Part shown: positions 50,356 through 64,000 of the stretch, in pieces
Layout: each line of letters begins with the position of its first letter
How positions within the stretch are numbered: the stretch's first letter is position 1
Assembly (NCBI RefSeq): GCF_910592395.1
Contig: NC_088308.1
Coordinates: 5,471,001-5,535,000, forward strand
DNA length: 64,000 nucleotides
Direction of reading: 5' to 3'
Origin: Lineus longissimus
Taxonomy: Eukaryota > Nemertea > Pilidiophora > Heteronemertea > Lineidae
Notes under the pieces: generated by a model
The model's database searches: none
Told to the model about the DNA's origin: nothing
Seen by the model: the letters and a program-made list of their open reading frames with translations, nothing else
Program-made: the position numbers and the translations under genes

Positions 50356-53300
50356 ATGGACTTTATGTTTGATTGGGAGGCCGAGGGGGATAGATTTTCC
50401 TTCGAAGACAGTGACAGATTTGAAGAAGATTCGTTATGTTCGTGGATAAGTGAGCCAGAGAGTTTGTGCAACAACTGGCGAGGCTGGCGTAAAAATGGAG
50501 GTCCACAAGGTCACTTGGGTTCGATTTCCAAAGGAGGTGAGTTCGCATTTGAGCCGTCGGGGTAACTTAAGATCTTCTCTTTGTTTTATTTAATCACTTT
50601 ATCCAATCCGAACCGTTTTATACCCAAGGATGGCTTCACTAACATGATCTAAAAAGGCCAACTTCCAATCCTGGAAGCCATGTTGTGTACATTTGGCTGT
50701 ACATTTCCACATACATTTTCTTGGCCTTCGAAAAAAAACATGGCTGAGCAAGAAATAAGGACAAGGGAGAAGTCTTGAAGTGCCAACTCATCAGTAGGCC
50801 TGATAATCCTTGGCCTAGTAATCTACCCCAGGCACATGGCATCAGTTGGACGTTCAAGAAGAAGTTATCAAGCTGTCGCAAATTTACAGTGTATTCATCA
50901 TTTTGTCAATAAATTTGTCACTCCTTCATCGTCTTATTATTATGTTCTAAAGTGCAGCTTATTGGAACATTCCTGGCTGCTCCCACCAGGCGATCATCAT
51001 CAGTAGTATCATCGTTTATCCCAGTGATTGAGTAGTTTTGATGGCCTCATAATAAAACCATCATGAAAAACATCTAAAAACCAGGATGTTGGAATCCCCC
51101 TCCTACACAAACTACCCAAGACAGTCACTACCTTTGAGATGAATCATTGATTCCAAGGATTCGCTCTCCTATTCATTCCACACATCCTGTTCTTTTGACA
51201 AGCCCTCTGCAGCAGAGATCGGCTGTTTTACTCTTTAAAGGGAACTGGAACCGCCAAGCCAGTTCGTATGACCTCGTTTTCATTTCCCGCGTATCGGGTG
51301 ATCAGAACGAGGCATGAATGAAACATGGCGCCTATCTGTCAATCATTGAGTGACGTCACTACTATGGAATTTACTACGAAAACTCATGAATGAAAGATCG
51401 CATGACTCACGTGATTCTCACATGATTCTCAATGATAACAAATTGAACTGCGCATGCTCGGGCACTGGGGGCGGAGCAACAAATCTGAACTCGAATAGGA
51501 AGTTGGAAGTTTGACTTTCTCGGGCGGTGAAAGTTGAAAAGTTGAATAAATCGCTCGGCGGTTCCAGTTCCCTTTAAGCTATTGTGTTGCATATTGTCTG
51601 AGCAGTTGCATCTTGGCCACCAAGGTATTCACCATCAATTCTTCACTCAGAATGACCTGATATAGCCCTGGTAAGTGGTACATGGTATTGGTGACTGTCC
51701 AGAAACATGTACATGTACTAACCAACTTACATCATGTACAAACACATAGTCCAAGATGGGGCAGTTGAACTTGAATTGAAGGCTGGACAGATTCGACCCA
51801 AACTGTGACCCCATGGCTTAAATAGATAATTGACACAAATGTGGGGCATACATTTTGTCATCAAAACCAGCTGTTTTTTAACCACTTTTTGCCCAGATAC
51901 ATTGTGTACTTAACGTTGAGATACATGTAGAAACAACGATAACAAATTCAGACTTGCCAAAGAGTTATTTTATTCTTATCATAAGTTTAAAGAAGAGAAA
52001 AGAGATATTGTACCCATCTGTATTCTGTCTGTGAGAATAAATATTTAGATTATAAAATGAGGACATTTTCCATAAAAACCAAAGACATCCTGGTTGGCCT
52101 TAGTTTGATGGAGATGAATCTTATGTAACTTCTGTCCTCGGTTTACACCATTCACTCACACATTTCGTCGCAACTTAGTTTTTTTTTAAAAGTGCCTCAT
52201 CCATCATGTACATTTAACCCTTGACTTTACCAACTGGCAGGGACTGGAGATGCCCATCAGAAAAAAAACATACCTCATTTTGTGCTCTTTCTTTTTCAGA
52301 AGGGAAGATTACCTCCTTGACAGAATTAGCTGCCCAAGCTGTGGCTTGCCACTTACCATTTGAAGTTGTTGAGCATTTCCACACTCCAATACCAGAACAG
52401 CTTCAGCTGCGCATTGCCTTCTGGAGTTTCCCAGAGAATGAAGAAGATATCAGGTTCGTCTTTATCAAGTTTTTGAAGTCAAAGAAAAACCTCTTCTGTT
52501 AAAGTCACTTCTAGTCCTTTGAAACAAATACTGGTGTCTTTAACTCATTTACAAGTTATGTACTCATTCACCTGGAGATCATGAATGTAACTTTGAGGAC
52601 TAAGGCTGGATTTGAATTGAAGTGTTTACATTCCTAAACTTTTTCATCATTTTGAAAAAAATATGATATGTTCAGAACTTCAAAATTAATGTACAAAGAG
52701 CAAAATTTGTAACTTGCATGATTGTAAAAAATGTATATACATGTATGTTCCATAATGATGTGAACCAGTGTACTGTGAATCAATAGTATATGTCTCAGTC
52801 GCTGTTCCTTGATTCATAGATTGTCGGGTGTTGCCAGGGTATTTGGCAATGATCCTTTTCATGATCCTTGATTCATCACCTGATTGAATGATTCTCATTC
52901 TACTCATCATGATCCGGTTGTGACTGTTTGAGTGTTTGATTTAATGTTTGACATCTCACTGAGTATTATGACTGTATCATTCATATCATCATTACTGACA
53001 CATACATTGTACCCTTAATTCCCTTATGTTACACCTTACTGCTCTCACTATTTAAGCTAAAACTGTTTTGATACCTATATCCTCTACACAAGTACAATGT
53101 AAGGTTGCTAAATGAACTTTGGCATACTGAAAGCCTGAGAGTAAGGAATATCACAGGAGATCTTGAGGCAAAGCTGAGAGACCTTGGACCTATCAGCGTA
53201 GGGATGTCATCGTTTCCATGGTAACTTCCCAGCTACTGATTTTGTAGTGAACAAAAGCACTGTATTTTCTCATAAAAGTTACTCTTGGCAGAATGTTTGC

Positions 53301-56300
53301 GTGTGGATTGTTCATTCTCAAAAGAATTGAAATTCATAATAGTTTGCTGATAATCGTAAACCTGGCCTGGAAAGTGCTTTGAAAGTCGTGCACTGTTTAT
53401 CATTCAAACATTTTTGTATTCATTGATAATTTGGTACAGTACTTATGCAAAGAACATTGCACATTTTTCTGCCTTGTTCACGATGCAGTTTCAAAACATA
53501 TTTTCCGCCCAGTTTTGTGTTCCTCAGCCTACTAAGGTGAGCAGAATCCTCCAGCATGTCTGGGGAGCATATTACCAAGGTTTTGCAGTTGAGTTTGTGT
53601 ATTAATCCATATCAATTATGATGTTTTGGTACCTTTAAAAAATGATATGCAGTTTTGCTGACAGCGATATCTTACAGTGAATATCAGTTTTTCAAGTATT
53701 GTAAATCCCTTTTGTAGTCGAGTGGTCAGGAGTTATTGTCCATGAAAATCAATGAAACATTATTCATTGTTCATTAGTGCTGGAGCAGCTAGTATAGGTT
53801 ATACTGGATACACAGTATAAAGCCACATCAGCTGCTCTGCCTTAGTTTTGTCAAGGTCGCAGGATAGTCTGTATGTTGTAGATACAAAGAGTAACACTAA
53901 CTCTCAGTACCTGCTACCACTTCTTGTAGGATTGCTGCCTTCTCTTCCCCAAATGCTCAGTGGTAAATCATTACACATTGCTTCAACTTTGGAGATACAT
54001 GTATGAAGTGCAGTCCAGAATGATTCCATCAGTCCTCTTTGTGATACAGATGGCCACCTTGCGATTCAATCGATTTGATCATCAGCTATAAAGATGCAAT
54101 GATGCCTGCAGGAATAGAAAAGCGGAATTTCCTTGCAAACATTTCTGATGGAGGAAAAAATCTTTGGCACACATGGCTCTGCCAGCCCCGGCACCTCAGC
54201 TTACATATATCCTACACTGTGACATGAATATTACTTTTGACTAGAGCTGTCACTTCTCAGTTTCCGAAGGTGAAGGAACATTTCTCTCAATTTCAAAGAA
54301 TATTCTCCCATAAGTGTGCTTCTGGTGCACCCCCTCTGTCCCTGCCTGGTTGTATTGTAATTGTAAGTGTACCTGTGTGTACTAGTTTACACATTGATGG
54401 AGAATATGTCTGCACCTCTCTGTTTATACTTTTTGGACAAATGTGTATTTGACGTCCATTCCTACTGACAGCCATATATTTTGCCTGCTCATCTCTCATC
54501 CACCACGTCTACCAGTATGTTACCATAGTGAAACTCCTCAGCATGTGATTACGGCTGTTGTATGCACGTCGAAGAGTGCATGCACCAATCCATTAAGTGC
54601 AAAGGAACCGCTCTGAAACTTGCATGAACCAATCTCATCAAGATGCTTTTTCGATCGGCCACATTAATATGTTATTGCCTTGAACTGCTGCTCTGATGGA
54701 ATGTGCACAATGTGAGTTATAACATGGGTAAAGAGTAGGTTTGAAATGTGTCTGTTGTGTCATGGTCAAGTTGGCCATTGCCATCACATGCACGACGATG
54801 AAACGGCAAGTAAAAAACCGCTGAACACGTCTTTTTATGATTTAAGTTATTGGCGGCTTGCAAAAGAGAACTATATGTATGTGCCAGAAGCAAGTGGCCG
54901 AGTAGTTGGCGTGTCGCCCTCACTACTGCCTCTCAGCCAGAAGTTCATGAATTTGGCGGGGTAATAAATGTCGCATTTGCTGCTGAAATTGTTATTGATG
55001 CAATGTGCATTGATTAGAATTGAAATGTCCACAATTCTAATGTTGCTTTTGCCTTCCTAGGCTGAGGTGCATCACACAATTTAGCTCAGACTCCCTAGTT
55101 CTATCTCCATAAATCATCAAGGTAAATTGAGAGGAAGCATTAGCTTTGTCAGCTTCAAAGGTCTTGACCATTGGAACAAATTTGCGCAACAGAAAAGAAA
55201 ATGCCAGGCGATGCACCTTGGACACTTGCAAATAATTTCCTCCTCCTTAGGAATCATCGGGCGGTAAATCATAGAACCGGCACAGCGAGATGCCGGCATT
55301 CTGTGATTGCTGCTTCGTGCCTGGAACTGGAAGGTACGCATGTTATAGAGAACTGGTAGCAGTGGATGCCTGATCAATACAACCAACATTGAGAACTCGC
55401 TGCCATCGATCTGCTCGTGTTCTCTACCATGTAAAAGTCGTGCACTGATGTGGTCTAGAGATACACGATAGGGCTGGCGTTTATATAGGTTTAAAGTCTA
55501 CTCTATAGAGCCCTAGACAAAACCATGAAATCATTGTGTTTCTGTATTTTCAATTTAACTGAAACTTAATTGGATCTAACACTCTGTTGGCTAGAAAATA
55601 ATTGATGGAATTGGCAATAAAATCTAATTATCTGATTCAATATTGATGCTAATGATAGTACGTAGGTGTTCAGTTACTTATTATTGGAATAGAGGTACGT
55701 CACCCAGTCTCAAATCAGTCGTGGATGAATTGATACCTTTTTGGCGTTTTGACTTGAAGTGTTGGGGGAGGGCTTTGGTTCAACACATCAGGAACAGGTG
55801 CACTTTTCATGCATGCTTGTTTGATCATTACCTTTTCGTTGCAGGCAGGTTCAATTCCAGGAAGCGCCGAAAAAGAAATCTTGATTTGAATACATTTGAA
55901 TTCTGATTCTTTTTCACCTGGAGTGAAGGAGATAGATAGTGCCATGGTTGAGCAAGTTTCCAATTGAGTTTTCATCAGTATCATTACTGTATTCATGTAT
56001 TCGCCATTCGCCATGCTTGCCATGGCCTTGGGTTTTCACACCGCTCATCACACATGGAAAGAGGTTGCACCTGGCAACATGTGAGAATATCCAGGGCCTG
56101 ATTGCATTTGATTTCAGCTTCTATCTAACTCTTGATGACTTATAAAATATTGAGCTGGTGGTCGTCCAAAAGTTGGAAATTATATCGGGCTCTTGTGTGC
56201 ATGAAGCCATTTTGTCATGGTAATTCTGTGCGCAAGATTGGTATCTGATGTATGTACTAAATGGCAGGACGAAGATCGGTCATTCCCGCCATCTTCTGTT

Positions 56301-59300
56301 CCTTGAAAGCGATGCCAGTTCATAAAAAAATACAATCCTGGGATCTCCCCGGGATCGAACCCTGACTTTATTGCATGATTGTTAGCAGTTCTGAGGCTCC
56401 TGAGTCCTTCACCTTGAACTAAAAAGTCAATTTTGCCATGAATGATTGGCAACACTTTGGCTTTGTTGAATAAAGTGGTTTCGATAGCAACAAGTCATAG
56501 TCTCGATTTCTTGAATAGCAACGGCTTATGTGTGCAGATAGCGATATTGTATGGTTTCTCTCGGGTTGACGTCACGTTAAAGTGATATTGATATGTGTAG
56601 TGAAGTAGACAGATTCACCTGTGGTGTACAATAACAAGGAAGGAAACACATGGTGTTTTTGATACGGCTCATACGAAGGCCCCAGTGTTTTTTCTTCCAG
56701 AAATTTGGAACTGCAGGGATTTTGGAAATTCCCAAAGAAAAGGAACGGTGAACTGAGAAAAATTGCTGAGTTAGCACACTTCTGAAATAGAAAATATCTT
56801 TGATCTCTGCTGTCCTGGACTTTAAGAATCGATGGGCAGGGTGCTGCACCTTTCTATTTTCATATAAACCTTGGAATGGTAACCCTGGGTTACTAGACAA
56901 CTGCACTGGTGCCAATTCTCTTCTTGGCTTAAGAAAGCGTTTGAATATCTGAAGTGGCAAGTGATAGTAATCTTAAAGTACATGTATCTGCCAGTCTTCT
57001 GCCGAGAGGCAACTGCATCTTCGACCTTTGATTTGTGCACTTTCTGTCCACGTGATGTGCTGCTCAAATCCCACATATTCGATTCATGAAATAATCTATC
57101 AAGTCATGTAGTATCGATCTTTTGTGGTATAAAAAAGACCCCGGGAAATTGTTAATGCGTCAATCCAGGGTTGTATCAAGTTGATTAACCCATCTGCTGC
57201 GGATGACGATGTTATGAGATATCGCTACAGAAAAATCATCAATGTTGATGATGACCAGTGCTATCCTGGTTATCCTCCAAAACCGTGTCGGGTCCTTCAC
57301 TGTCCAAGCTTTCAGCAACAGTCCTAAGGAGGATCAACGCTAGCTGATGATAGATCAGGTGATGAAAGACGTCATTGTGGATTTTTAAGGCTTCTTATCT
57401 CGAAGCTAAGGGCAAGACGTCAACCTGATGACACAGGCCATCCTATGGGGACTGAAACAAGGATTCCATGGCGGGCTGCTGTTGTTTCTCACTTGGATGG
57501 GGTCTTTGTATTGCCCTGGAGGACTACCGGAGCCCCCCCCCCTCCCTCCGTCAATATAGAGGATCCTGGTTTCCATCTCATTCAATCGTACATGACTGGT
57601 ACTTCAACTCTGGCGAAAATCCAACTCCAGCCTTCTCAATGGCTACAGCATGCTACAGCAGCATGCGTAAATTCCTCGATAATTTGTTGGTTAAACTTAA
57701 AGTACTGTTGACCGTGCTGCTGGCTGTTGTTGTATAAATACTGTAGTCAATAGTGATCCAAACCTTCTGGCCACGTTTGAAGGTTGGAGGTGAAGTTTAC
57801 CCTTCCAACTCCTTAGTAGCTCACAAGTAATATTACAGCCGTTTTCTGATAGCGCCGTGGTTTATCGAGCTAAATTAGATAGCAAAGACACAAGAGCCAA
57901 GAGGGGAATGTGCTTTTGTGTGGTCCTTATGGTTTCAGAACTCAAGCTGATACAACAGAATGACTTTGGGCAATGTATTTTACTTTATTTCCTGCAAAAT
58001 AACTTCCTATAAAAACTGCACTGACACACACAGCAAAGCTGTGCTTACTGGACCAATTTTATTAAAATGCACAGTCATTGATTGAATGAGATAAAGTAGA
58101 AATGAATAACATGTCCTTAGAAATTGTTGATAATGATATTGTCAGACTTATTCTGTTCAATAGATAGATCACCGATTCACCGATTCACCGAACCTGTGAA
58201 ATGATTGCCGATTCATATTGGACATAAAAAACACTATGTCAATGTATTGGTGTGCTATGCATTGCGTACATTATGTATTACGTAGCAGTCGATTGTGCAG
58301 GCACAGGCAGCGATAGCTCCCGGTACTCTTAGCAGCTAGCTACAGCTGCGGATGCTGTTACATTAGCTGCCAGTATGCACACACGTCATCCATGCTGGAG
58401 CCATGGTGACATAGGATAATCCACTCTTGTTAGGCTATAGGCCGTGCATTATATCATACATGGAGCAAGAGAAGCCTTTGTGTAAATGCTACATATCCTC
58501 TGTAACCCCTTCTCTTTGTGGACAATAGAGCTGCCTGTGCAGTAATCCGTCAAACCGATAAACCATTAACCTACAGAAGGGCATATTAAAACTCAGTGGT
58601 TTTGCGGAAGATTTCCGAGAATCACCAATCAGCCAATACTGTCAGCATTATCATAAAAATATAACCTGTAATGAGAATTTTTATATTTTCAGGAAGATAA
58701 TATGAATTTCATCACATTGCCTTCAGCCATGTTGCAAAAAAACATAGTTGACTTACTAGGTATCTCAACTCGGTATTCTAAAGTTAGTCGATACTCGATA
58801 GGCAGAAGCCAGCTTGGCCATAGGTGGCTGTTGGGCGTCACCAGGCCTTTCGAATGCAGCAAAACAAAATTTAATATTTGTTCCTTTCACCAACCAGTGA
58901 GCCTAATCTTTGACCCCACCCTCTGCTTTCAGATTGTACTCGTGTTTGGCAAATGGTAGTGCAGATGAATTCCAGAAGGGGGAGCACTTGTATAAAGCCA
59001 AGGCAGTTCGGGACGTCCTTCAGATTGGTGAGTATTGGCTGCTGTCATCACAAGTATTGTCATTTTAAATGAGCCATCACCACACAGACGTGGAAAGACA
59101 AACACAGACATGGATAGTTGACAATGTTTCAACTAGTATCATCCTGAACCTCATGGTCTTATACCCTCTAAAAATGTAGGGTTGATAAAATGTAGGGTTG
59201 ACAAAAACCTTGGTGGTCAAGATGACTGGTATGAGCCTTCAGTTTCTCTACTACCTGAAAACACTTGGCTTCAGTGCATTATCAGATCACCAAATGATAG

Positions 59301-62300
59301 TATTTTCGAGTCATCTGATGGTGACTAAGATGTAATATTTCAACGATTCTTTGGGTGAGCGAGACAACCTCGTTGAAGGGGATGACATGTATCCAGGAAT
59401 TCCAACCTCAAAGTAGCGTATATGCTCGCAGAATGTGGTACTGATTCTAGTGGGGGATATTGCTTCAAAGAAGTTAATTTTCTGACTGAATTTGCTTTAT
59501 CCGCAGATTCTGAATCTGATGCCACCTGGATCGATGCCTGCGGCATACCTAGACTGATATTTACTCTGTTATAGTCATAATTTCAGGGATAATTGAATAG
59601 ACCTGAATTTCGTTCTTTTGATGTGCGCTCAATCATCGCTAATGCCCCTGAGCATGCTGGGTGATTATCGATGTTATAAACTTAAATATCATTGATACAA
59701 ACAAGACTTCTTCCAAGTCGCTGTGTAGCAAACTGGGCGTTTCCTCATCAATTTGCAACAATTGATCTCATCCTACATACGGTGCCTTGTTCATATGAGA
59801 ACTTTTACAGATTTGAAAATGAAATTTTATCAAGATATGAATGTACTGAAGAAGATGAAAACTGTCCTTGAGAAAATAGGTACATCCTGGAAGTAAAGTA
59901 GTGTTGAACATATCATTTTTTTGCCTTTTGATGCATTTTTCCGGATATGTTTTTTAGATGATCATCACAATTGATTTTTTGCGACTTGACACAAGCAGTA
60001 ATTATCAGTTCCAACTCGAGTGGCTGCCCGTTAAATGAAGGAAGTTCTTTCATGTCAATAACAAAACGAAAAAAAATTTTGTGGTGTGTTCATTTGAATG
60101 TTGAAATCGACCTGTGGGCGTGCTAGACCTGAAACAATTCTGAGGACACTGAGGCCAAGGCAACAGAAAAAGATAAAAATGGCTGGAGAGGATGGGCTGG
60201 AGTATCTACTTGTCCTTGTGCTGGACTGAGGGCAAATTGTGTCTTTAATCTTTGATTTGGGCACACCCTGTATTTCTTAATTTGTAGACCAAAATAATCT
60301 TGTGATCTGATGTCTTTTCTAGGTTTCCATCTGAGTGCGACAGTGATTCCACCCCAGACTCTTGCCCAGGCCAAGGGATCCTTCAACGTGGCGGTAGTGT
60401 TTGACCGGCGGAGAATCACATCTTGTAACTGTACGTGTAGCAGTACTGCTTCTTGGTGTGCCCATGTCGTGGCACTGTGCCTCTACAGAATTCATCAGGT
60501 AAGAAAGTCAACAGACTATGGAGGTTTTCAAAAATGCATCAAAGTAGATTCGAAAGAGAAGTTAAATGCTGAAGGTGACCTTTGCAGTGAAAAGTCATGT
60601 CTTAAAGTCAATAGTTTTAAGATTCTCAGCTCTTAGGGATAATTTCTCCTAGGCCTGGTAGAGTATGGTGACACCAGTATGAGTTCTCAGTCCTTTTGGA
60701 TAACGTGGCAAGCCAATACCATGGAACAATGAGGAACAATATAATTGTGCAACAATTATCAGTCTAAGACCATGTCTCGGACTAGGTTACCTACTGACAC
60801 ACTAAGAGTAGACCCCAAAGACAATCAATGATGTAAGAAAACTGGTATCAGCCTTTGAGTAGTGTTGAGAACATAGCTGACTGTTATGAAACACGACTGG
60901 TTTAATCATCAGCGAAGCTAACTAACTTCTGATGGACTGTTACCGAAAAAGCCCCCCGGGTGTTTCAGCCAGAACATTGTTGGACGGAACTCTAAAAACA
61001 TAGCAAATGCCCAATTACCAAACTGATGACAAATGTTTGTCCAATTCCATCGATTGATATTCATGTCAGATCATTAATCTGTGTTTCACAACACTATCAA
61101 AGTTGACATAGATTTTTAAATTATATGATGATAGTGATATGGTGTATGATAGAGTGAATTTGAATTTGAAAGAGGGAACTGTAAATGTACAGTAACCCAT
61201 GCTGACCAATGCCTTGGAATTAGTAAAATGACAAATGCTGTTTTATATGCTCAACTGAATCCATTATTCATGTCATTAACAAGTCTGTGCAGTGATCTAA
61301 GCCCAGATAATGACATCAAAACCCATTGATTTTAATCCTGAGAACTGGGCCAATACATTCTGATCCAATTTCTTCTGGCTGTTGTATTCAGTCATATCAG
61401 ATATCAAATTACCATAAACCCGGATGTAATTGCTGCAGCATCTGGTTTATGGCTTAACAGGGAATCGTTACATTAGATTGTTAAGTTAAGGCCAAGTTCA
61501 TTGCTCTTGTCCATTGCATTGACTATTTAAAAGTGGGCTTAGAATTATATTGGGGGAGGTGAGTCTCAGGACTAGGAGTGGGAGAGACCTGGCCTCCGGG
61601 CTGTGAAGTCTGGGGTTGACATTACTCAATATAGATTGTGTTGAAATGTGTCAAAATTCACATTCTGATGATGCTGTAAAGAGAAGAAAGCGCTGAAGTT
61701 CTCCAAGCTCAGTGTTAAGTAGTCAAAGCTTGTTATGTACTCTGAACCATAACTTTATATTTGCAGGCCCTACATGTTTGTCTGCGAGCTCCAGTCTCCG
61801 AGTCCCTGTCACGTCTTCATCGCGATCAACTGCAGAAGTTTGCTCAGTACCTGATCAGTGAACTGCCTCAACAGATTCTGCCTACTGCTCAAAGATTACT
61901 CGACGAGTTGCTGTCCTCGCAGCAGAATGCCATTAACACAGTGTGTGGGGCTCCGGGTAAGATCAGATTGTCAAAAATACCATCTGAAGGTTGTTTTGTT
62001 TTGGTCGGTTGTTGATTGAAATTTTATTGGTGAAAGTTTAACTTGTGGAAAAATTGGGAAATTCTCAAAATCGGGCTTGAAATTTCATTGTTTATTATAG
62101 AATCATAAAATTATACCTTTGTCAGCACTTTTAAATCTATAACTCTGACTTTCTTTCATCAGTAATCTGCTTTTTTCTCCAGATCCTACCGCTGGTCCGT
62201 CTGCTAGCGAACAGACCACATGGTGTCTCGATGAATCTACCCTCCATGAAAACATCAAGAAAACACTCATCAAGTTCTGCGTTCCTTCACCTATTGTTTT

Positions 62301-64000
62301 TAGGTAAGCTAAAATTTTTGACAATGCCTACAGAGTCTGGTTCCTGATGACATTGTCATCGACCTTAGTTGGATTAAACCGTTGGGGTTATCAAAGGCTC
62401 ATAGATGCAGCTAAAGGAGTGTAGGATCTGAGTGTACTTGGCCGGCTTTGAAAAGAACAGCACCTTTGAGGGGGATTGCAGGAGCATCTCGCGGGTAAAA
62501 GGTCTGATTCCAAAGATTTCACTGGCTTTGTAGTCCTTCACTTGATGTGGGCAATCTCTGACTGCAGAAACTTACCTGAAATTGCAAATCAGTCATTCAC
62601 AAGACATCTTTCCATTTTCAGCGATGTGAATTACCTGTCATCAACAGCGCCCCCTGCTGCTGCAGAATGGCAAAGTCTTCTACGTCCCCTGCGAGGGAGG
62701 GAGCCGGAGGGCATGTGGAACTTGCTGTCAATCATCAGGGAGATGTTCCGCCGCCACGATAGCAATGCCATTCCACTTCTAGAAATACTCACTGACGAGG
62801 CACTTGCTTGTGAACAGGTACGAATCATTTAACAGTTTTACGCTGGCTATAAAACAGTCGGGGAACTTTGACTGTCAGTCTTTTGGGCAACCTCATATGA
62901 TTTGGTCTACAGCAGCCATAATTTAGCTAAGAACCAAGTGACAATGACCTGAAACTGAAGAAATAGTCAGTTCAAGTTACATAAAGTCCATCTGACTGAT
63001 TTTAAACTAACACACAGGTTTGTAGAAAGTGAGTGAAATGAATTTTGCATTAGGTTTCCATGTATCCATCAGTCAAGTATCTCTCAACGTTTGATTTTTA
63101 ATTGCAGCTCCTGACCTGGTGGTTCTCCACAAAGATCTCATCTGCTCACAACAGTACCAACAGCCATGGAAGGAATGGAGCAAACAATGCGTCAAATGCT
63201 TCGCAACATGCTGCGTCTAGTCTTGGTGACGAGATCGTAATGCTTTGGAGACTCGCAGCACTCAATCCAACACTTTCGCCAATCCAACGGGACGATCTAA
63301 GCACCCAGTTCAAAGACTGGCACATAAAGTCTATAGACAAAGTACGGAAAGCTCGTACCTCTAATCTACCCGGCGGTGGAACTACGATTAAGAAATCTGA
63401 CATTGAGTTATTCCCCGGGTTTAAGCCCAGCATCGAGGCTTGTTCGCTGACGTGGGATGATTATGTCATTGCTGGAATAACGTATGTTGAGAAAGAGAAG
63501 CCATGGCGCCTCCATGTCCATCTGTCGTGTAGTAAAGCTCAGGAAACAGAGTGTCGCAAACACAAAGCGCAAGTCTCGAATGTGCAGGGCGTGGACTGTT
63601 CAGCGATGGCAGTCGCACACCGGCTTGCCAGTGAACATGGCCGGAAGCTAACTCAGGTGAACTCAATAGACACACAAACTGACGGAGCGCTCAGTTCAAG
63701 TTCTGAGGGATTCTGTGAAAACTTTAGGGAGTATTCTAAGTTGGAGCCACCGTCGTTACGTCGGGATTCTGATTCTAGTTACGCTGATGAACCAGCGCAG
63801 GATAAATCTAAGTCACATAAACATAAAGACCGTAACGCCGATCATGGGGTAGAGGATTTACAAACTGGCGGCATGGCCACGGGCGCTGTCCTGATTGGTC
63901 CATTACCAGCATGTGATGCTCGTGTTGTCGACGGTAGCGACCTTCCTAAACGTCACGTGGATGACAACGATTCTGACGGATCATTACCTGATGGCGCTGT
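50356..64000 (+). CDS. ZSWIM8: Zinc finger SWIM domain protein 8, 5' part (runs off window)
   Basis: Substrate receptor of a Cullin-RING ubiquitin ligase, known in animals for destroying Argonaute during target-directed microRNA degradation. Exons are 50356-50536, 52300-52453, 58933-59027, 60323-60498, 61767-61956, 62183-62303, 62622-62817 and 63108 onward, in phase. The start MDFMFDWEAEGDRFSFEDSD matches the conserved vertebrate N-terminus, so the ATG at 50323 was not used. Very conserved stretches follow: PEQLQLRIAFWSFPENEEDI, the SWIM motif with Cys/Cys/Cys/His in SCNCTCSSTASWCAH, RAPVSESLSRLHRDQLQKFA and LRPLRGREPEGMWNLLSI. The last exon stays open to the window end with a Ser/Asp/Lys-rich, less conserved tail; a possible internal donor (CAG/GTGAAC) is at 63657. 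The second intron is 6.5 kb. Confidence 0.96.
51235..51577. mobile_element. Non-autonomous DNA transposon (MITE), 343 bp
   Basis: Perfect 21-bp terminal inverted repeats, TTAAAGGGAACTGGAACCGCC at 51235-51255 and its complement at 51557-51577. TTAA lies at both outer ends, compatible with a TTAA target-site duplication as made by piggyBac-type transposases. It has no coding capacity and is more GC-rich than its surroundings. It is in the first coding intron of ZSWIM8. Confidence 0.75.
52454..58932. other. Large second intron of ZSWIM8, no gene seen
   Basis: 6.5 kb with no supportable exon on either strand. Weak tRNA-like words occur at 56330-56410 (minus-strand B box GGTTCGATCCC) and a B-box-like GGTTCAATTCC at about 55848, both possible SINE scraps. 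There is a C10 run at 57533-57542. Confidence 0.5.

Noticed and set aside
54717-55389. Several 60-90 codon frames in the second ZSWIM8 intron
   Set aside because: They overlap on both strands, lack splice-site pairs that keep a frame, and show no protein-family motif.
56330-56410. Minus-strand tRNA-like segment with B box GGTTCGATCCC
   Set aside because: The B box is good, but the rest cannot be folded into a cloverleaf by eye. It is mentioned only as a possible SINE scrap.

Overview
The window is nuclear DNA from an intron-rich animal, most likely a marine invertebrate. It holds nine spliced genes with GT-AG introns, long AT-rich introns and untranslated regions, SINE-like and MITE-like debris, and a 68-bp satellite. 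The gene families are ordinary bilaterian ones. Frequent TACATGTA and TAGGCCTA words are compatible with deuterostomes or lophotrochozoans, but I cannot name the phylum. All exon models were built by hand from splice sites and reading-frame continuity.

Layout: 1016-4365 (+) is the 3' part of a sphingosine kinase gene. 4366-12233 is gene-free, with a foldback element near 8000. 12251-12574 (+) is a small PLAC8/cornifelin-family protein. 13310-15240 is a 68-bp tandem satellite with higher-order structure. 16170-17631 (-) is mitochondrial thioredoxin (TXN2). 17632-19208 separates TXN2 from the next gene and carries two near-perfect hairpins and a perfect 126-bp inverted repeat. 19260-22479 (+) is an unrecognised conserved-looking gene with two homologous, mutually exclusive last exons. 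24060-31914 (-) is a complete 21-exon ELAC2 (long-form tRNase Z).

32297-41741 (+) is a caspase locus with two tandem caspases. The upstream one (36584-39032) keeps the catalytic His and Cys but has lost both S1-pocket arginines. The downstream one is a canonical executioner caspase, and its best first exon lies upstream of the other caspase. 41742-47906 is gene-free with a decayed minisatellite. 47907-49048 (-) is RPS14, whose introns carry three paralogous box C/D snoRNA candidates. 50356-64000 (+) is the 5' part of ZSWIM8, running off the window, with a TTAA-flanked MITE in its first intron.

Three gene pairs are head to head (TXN2/unknown gene, ELAC2/caspase, RPS14/ZSWIM8), and the unknown gene and ELAC2 converge tail to tail. 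Apart from the caspase pair the genes are unrelated housekeeping or signalling genes, not an operon-like system. The least expected material is the snoRNA triplet in RPS14, the S1-pocket-less caspase with its possibly shared promoter, the duplicated terminal exon, and the perfect inverted repeat in a divergent promoter.
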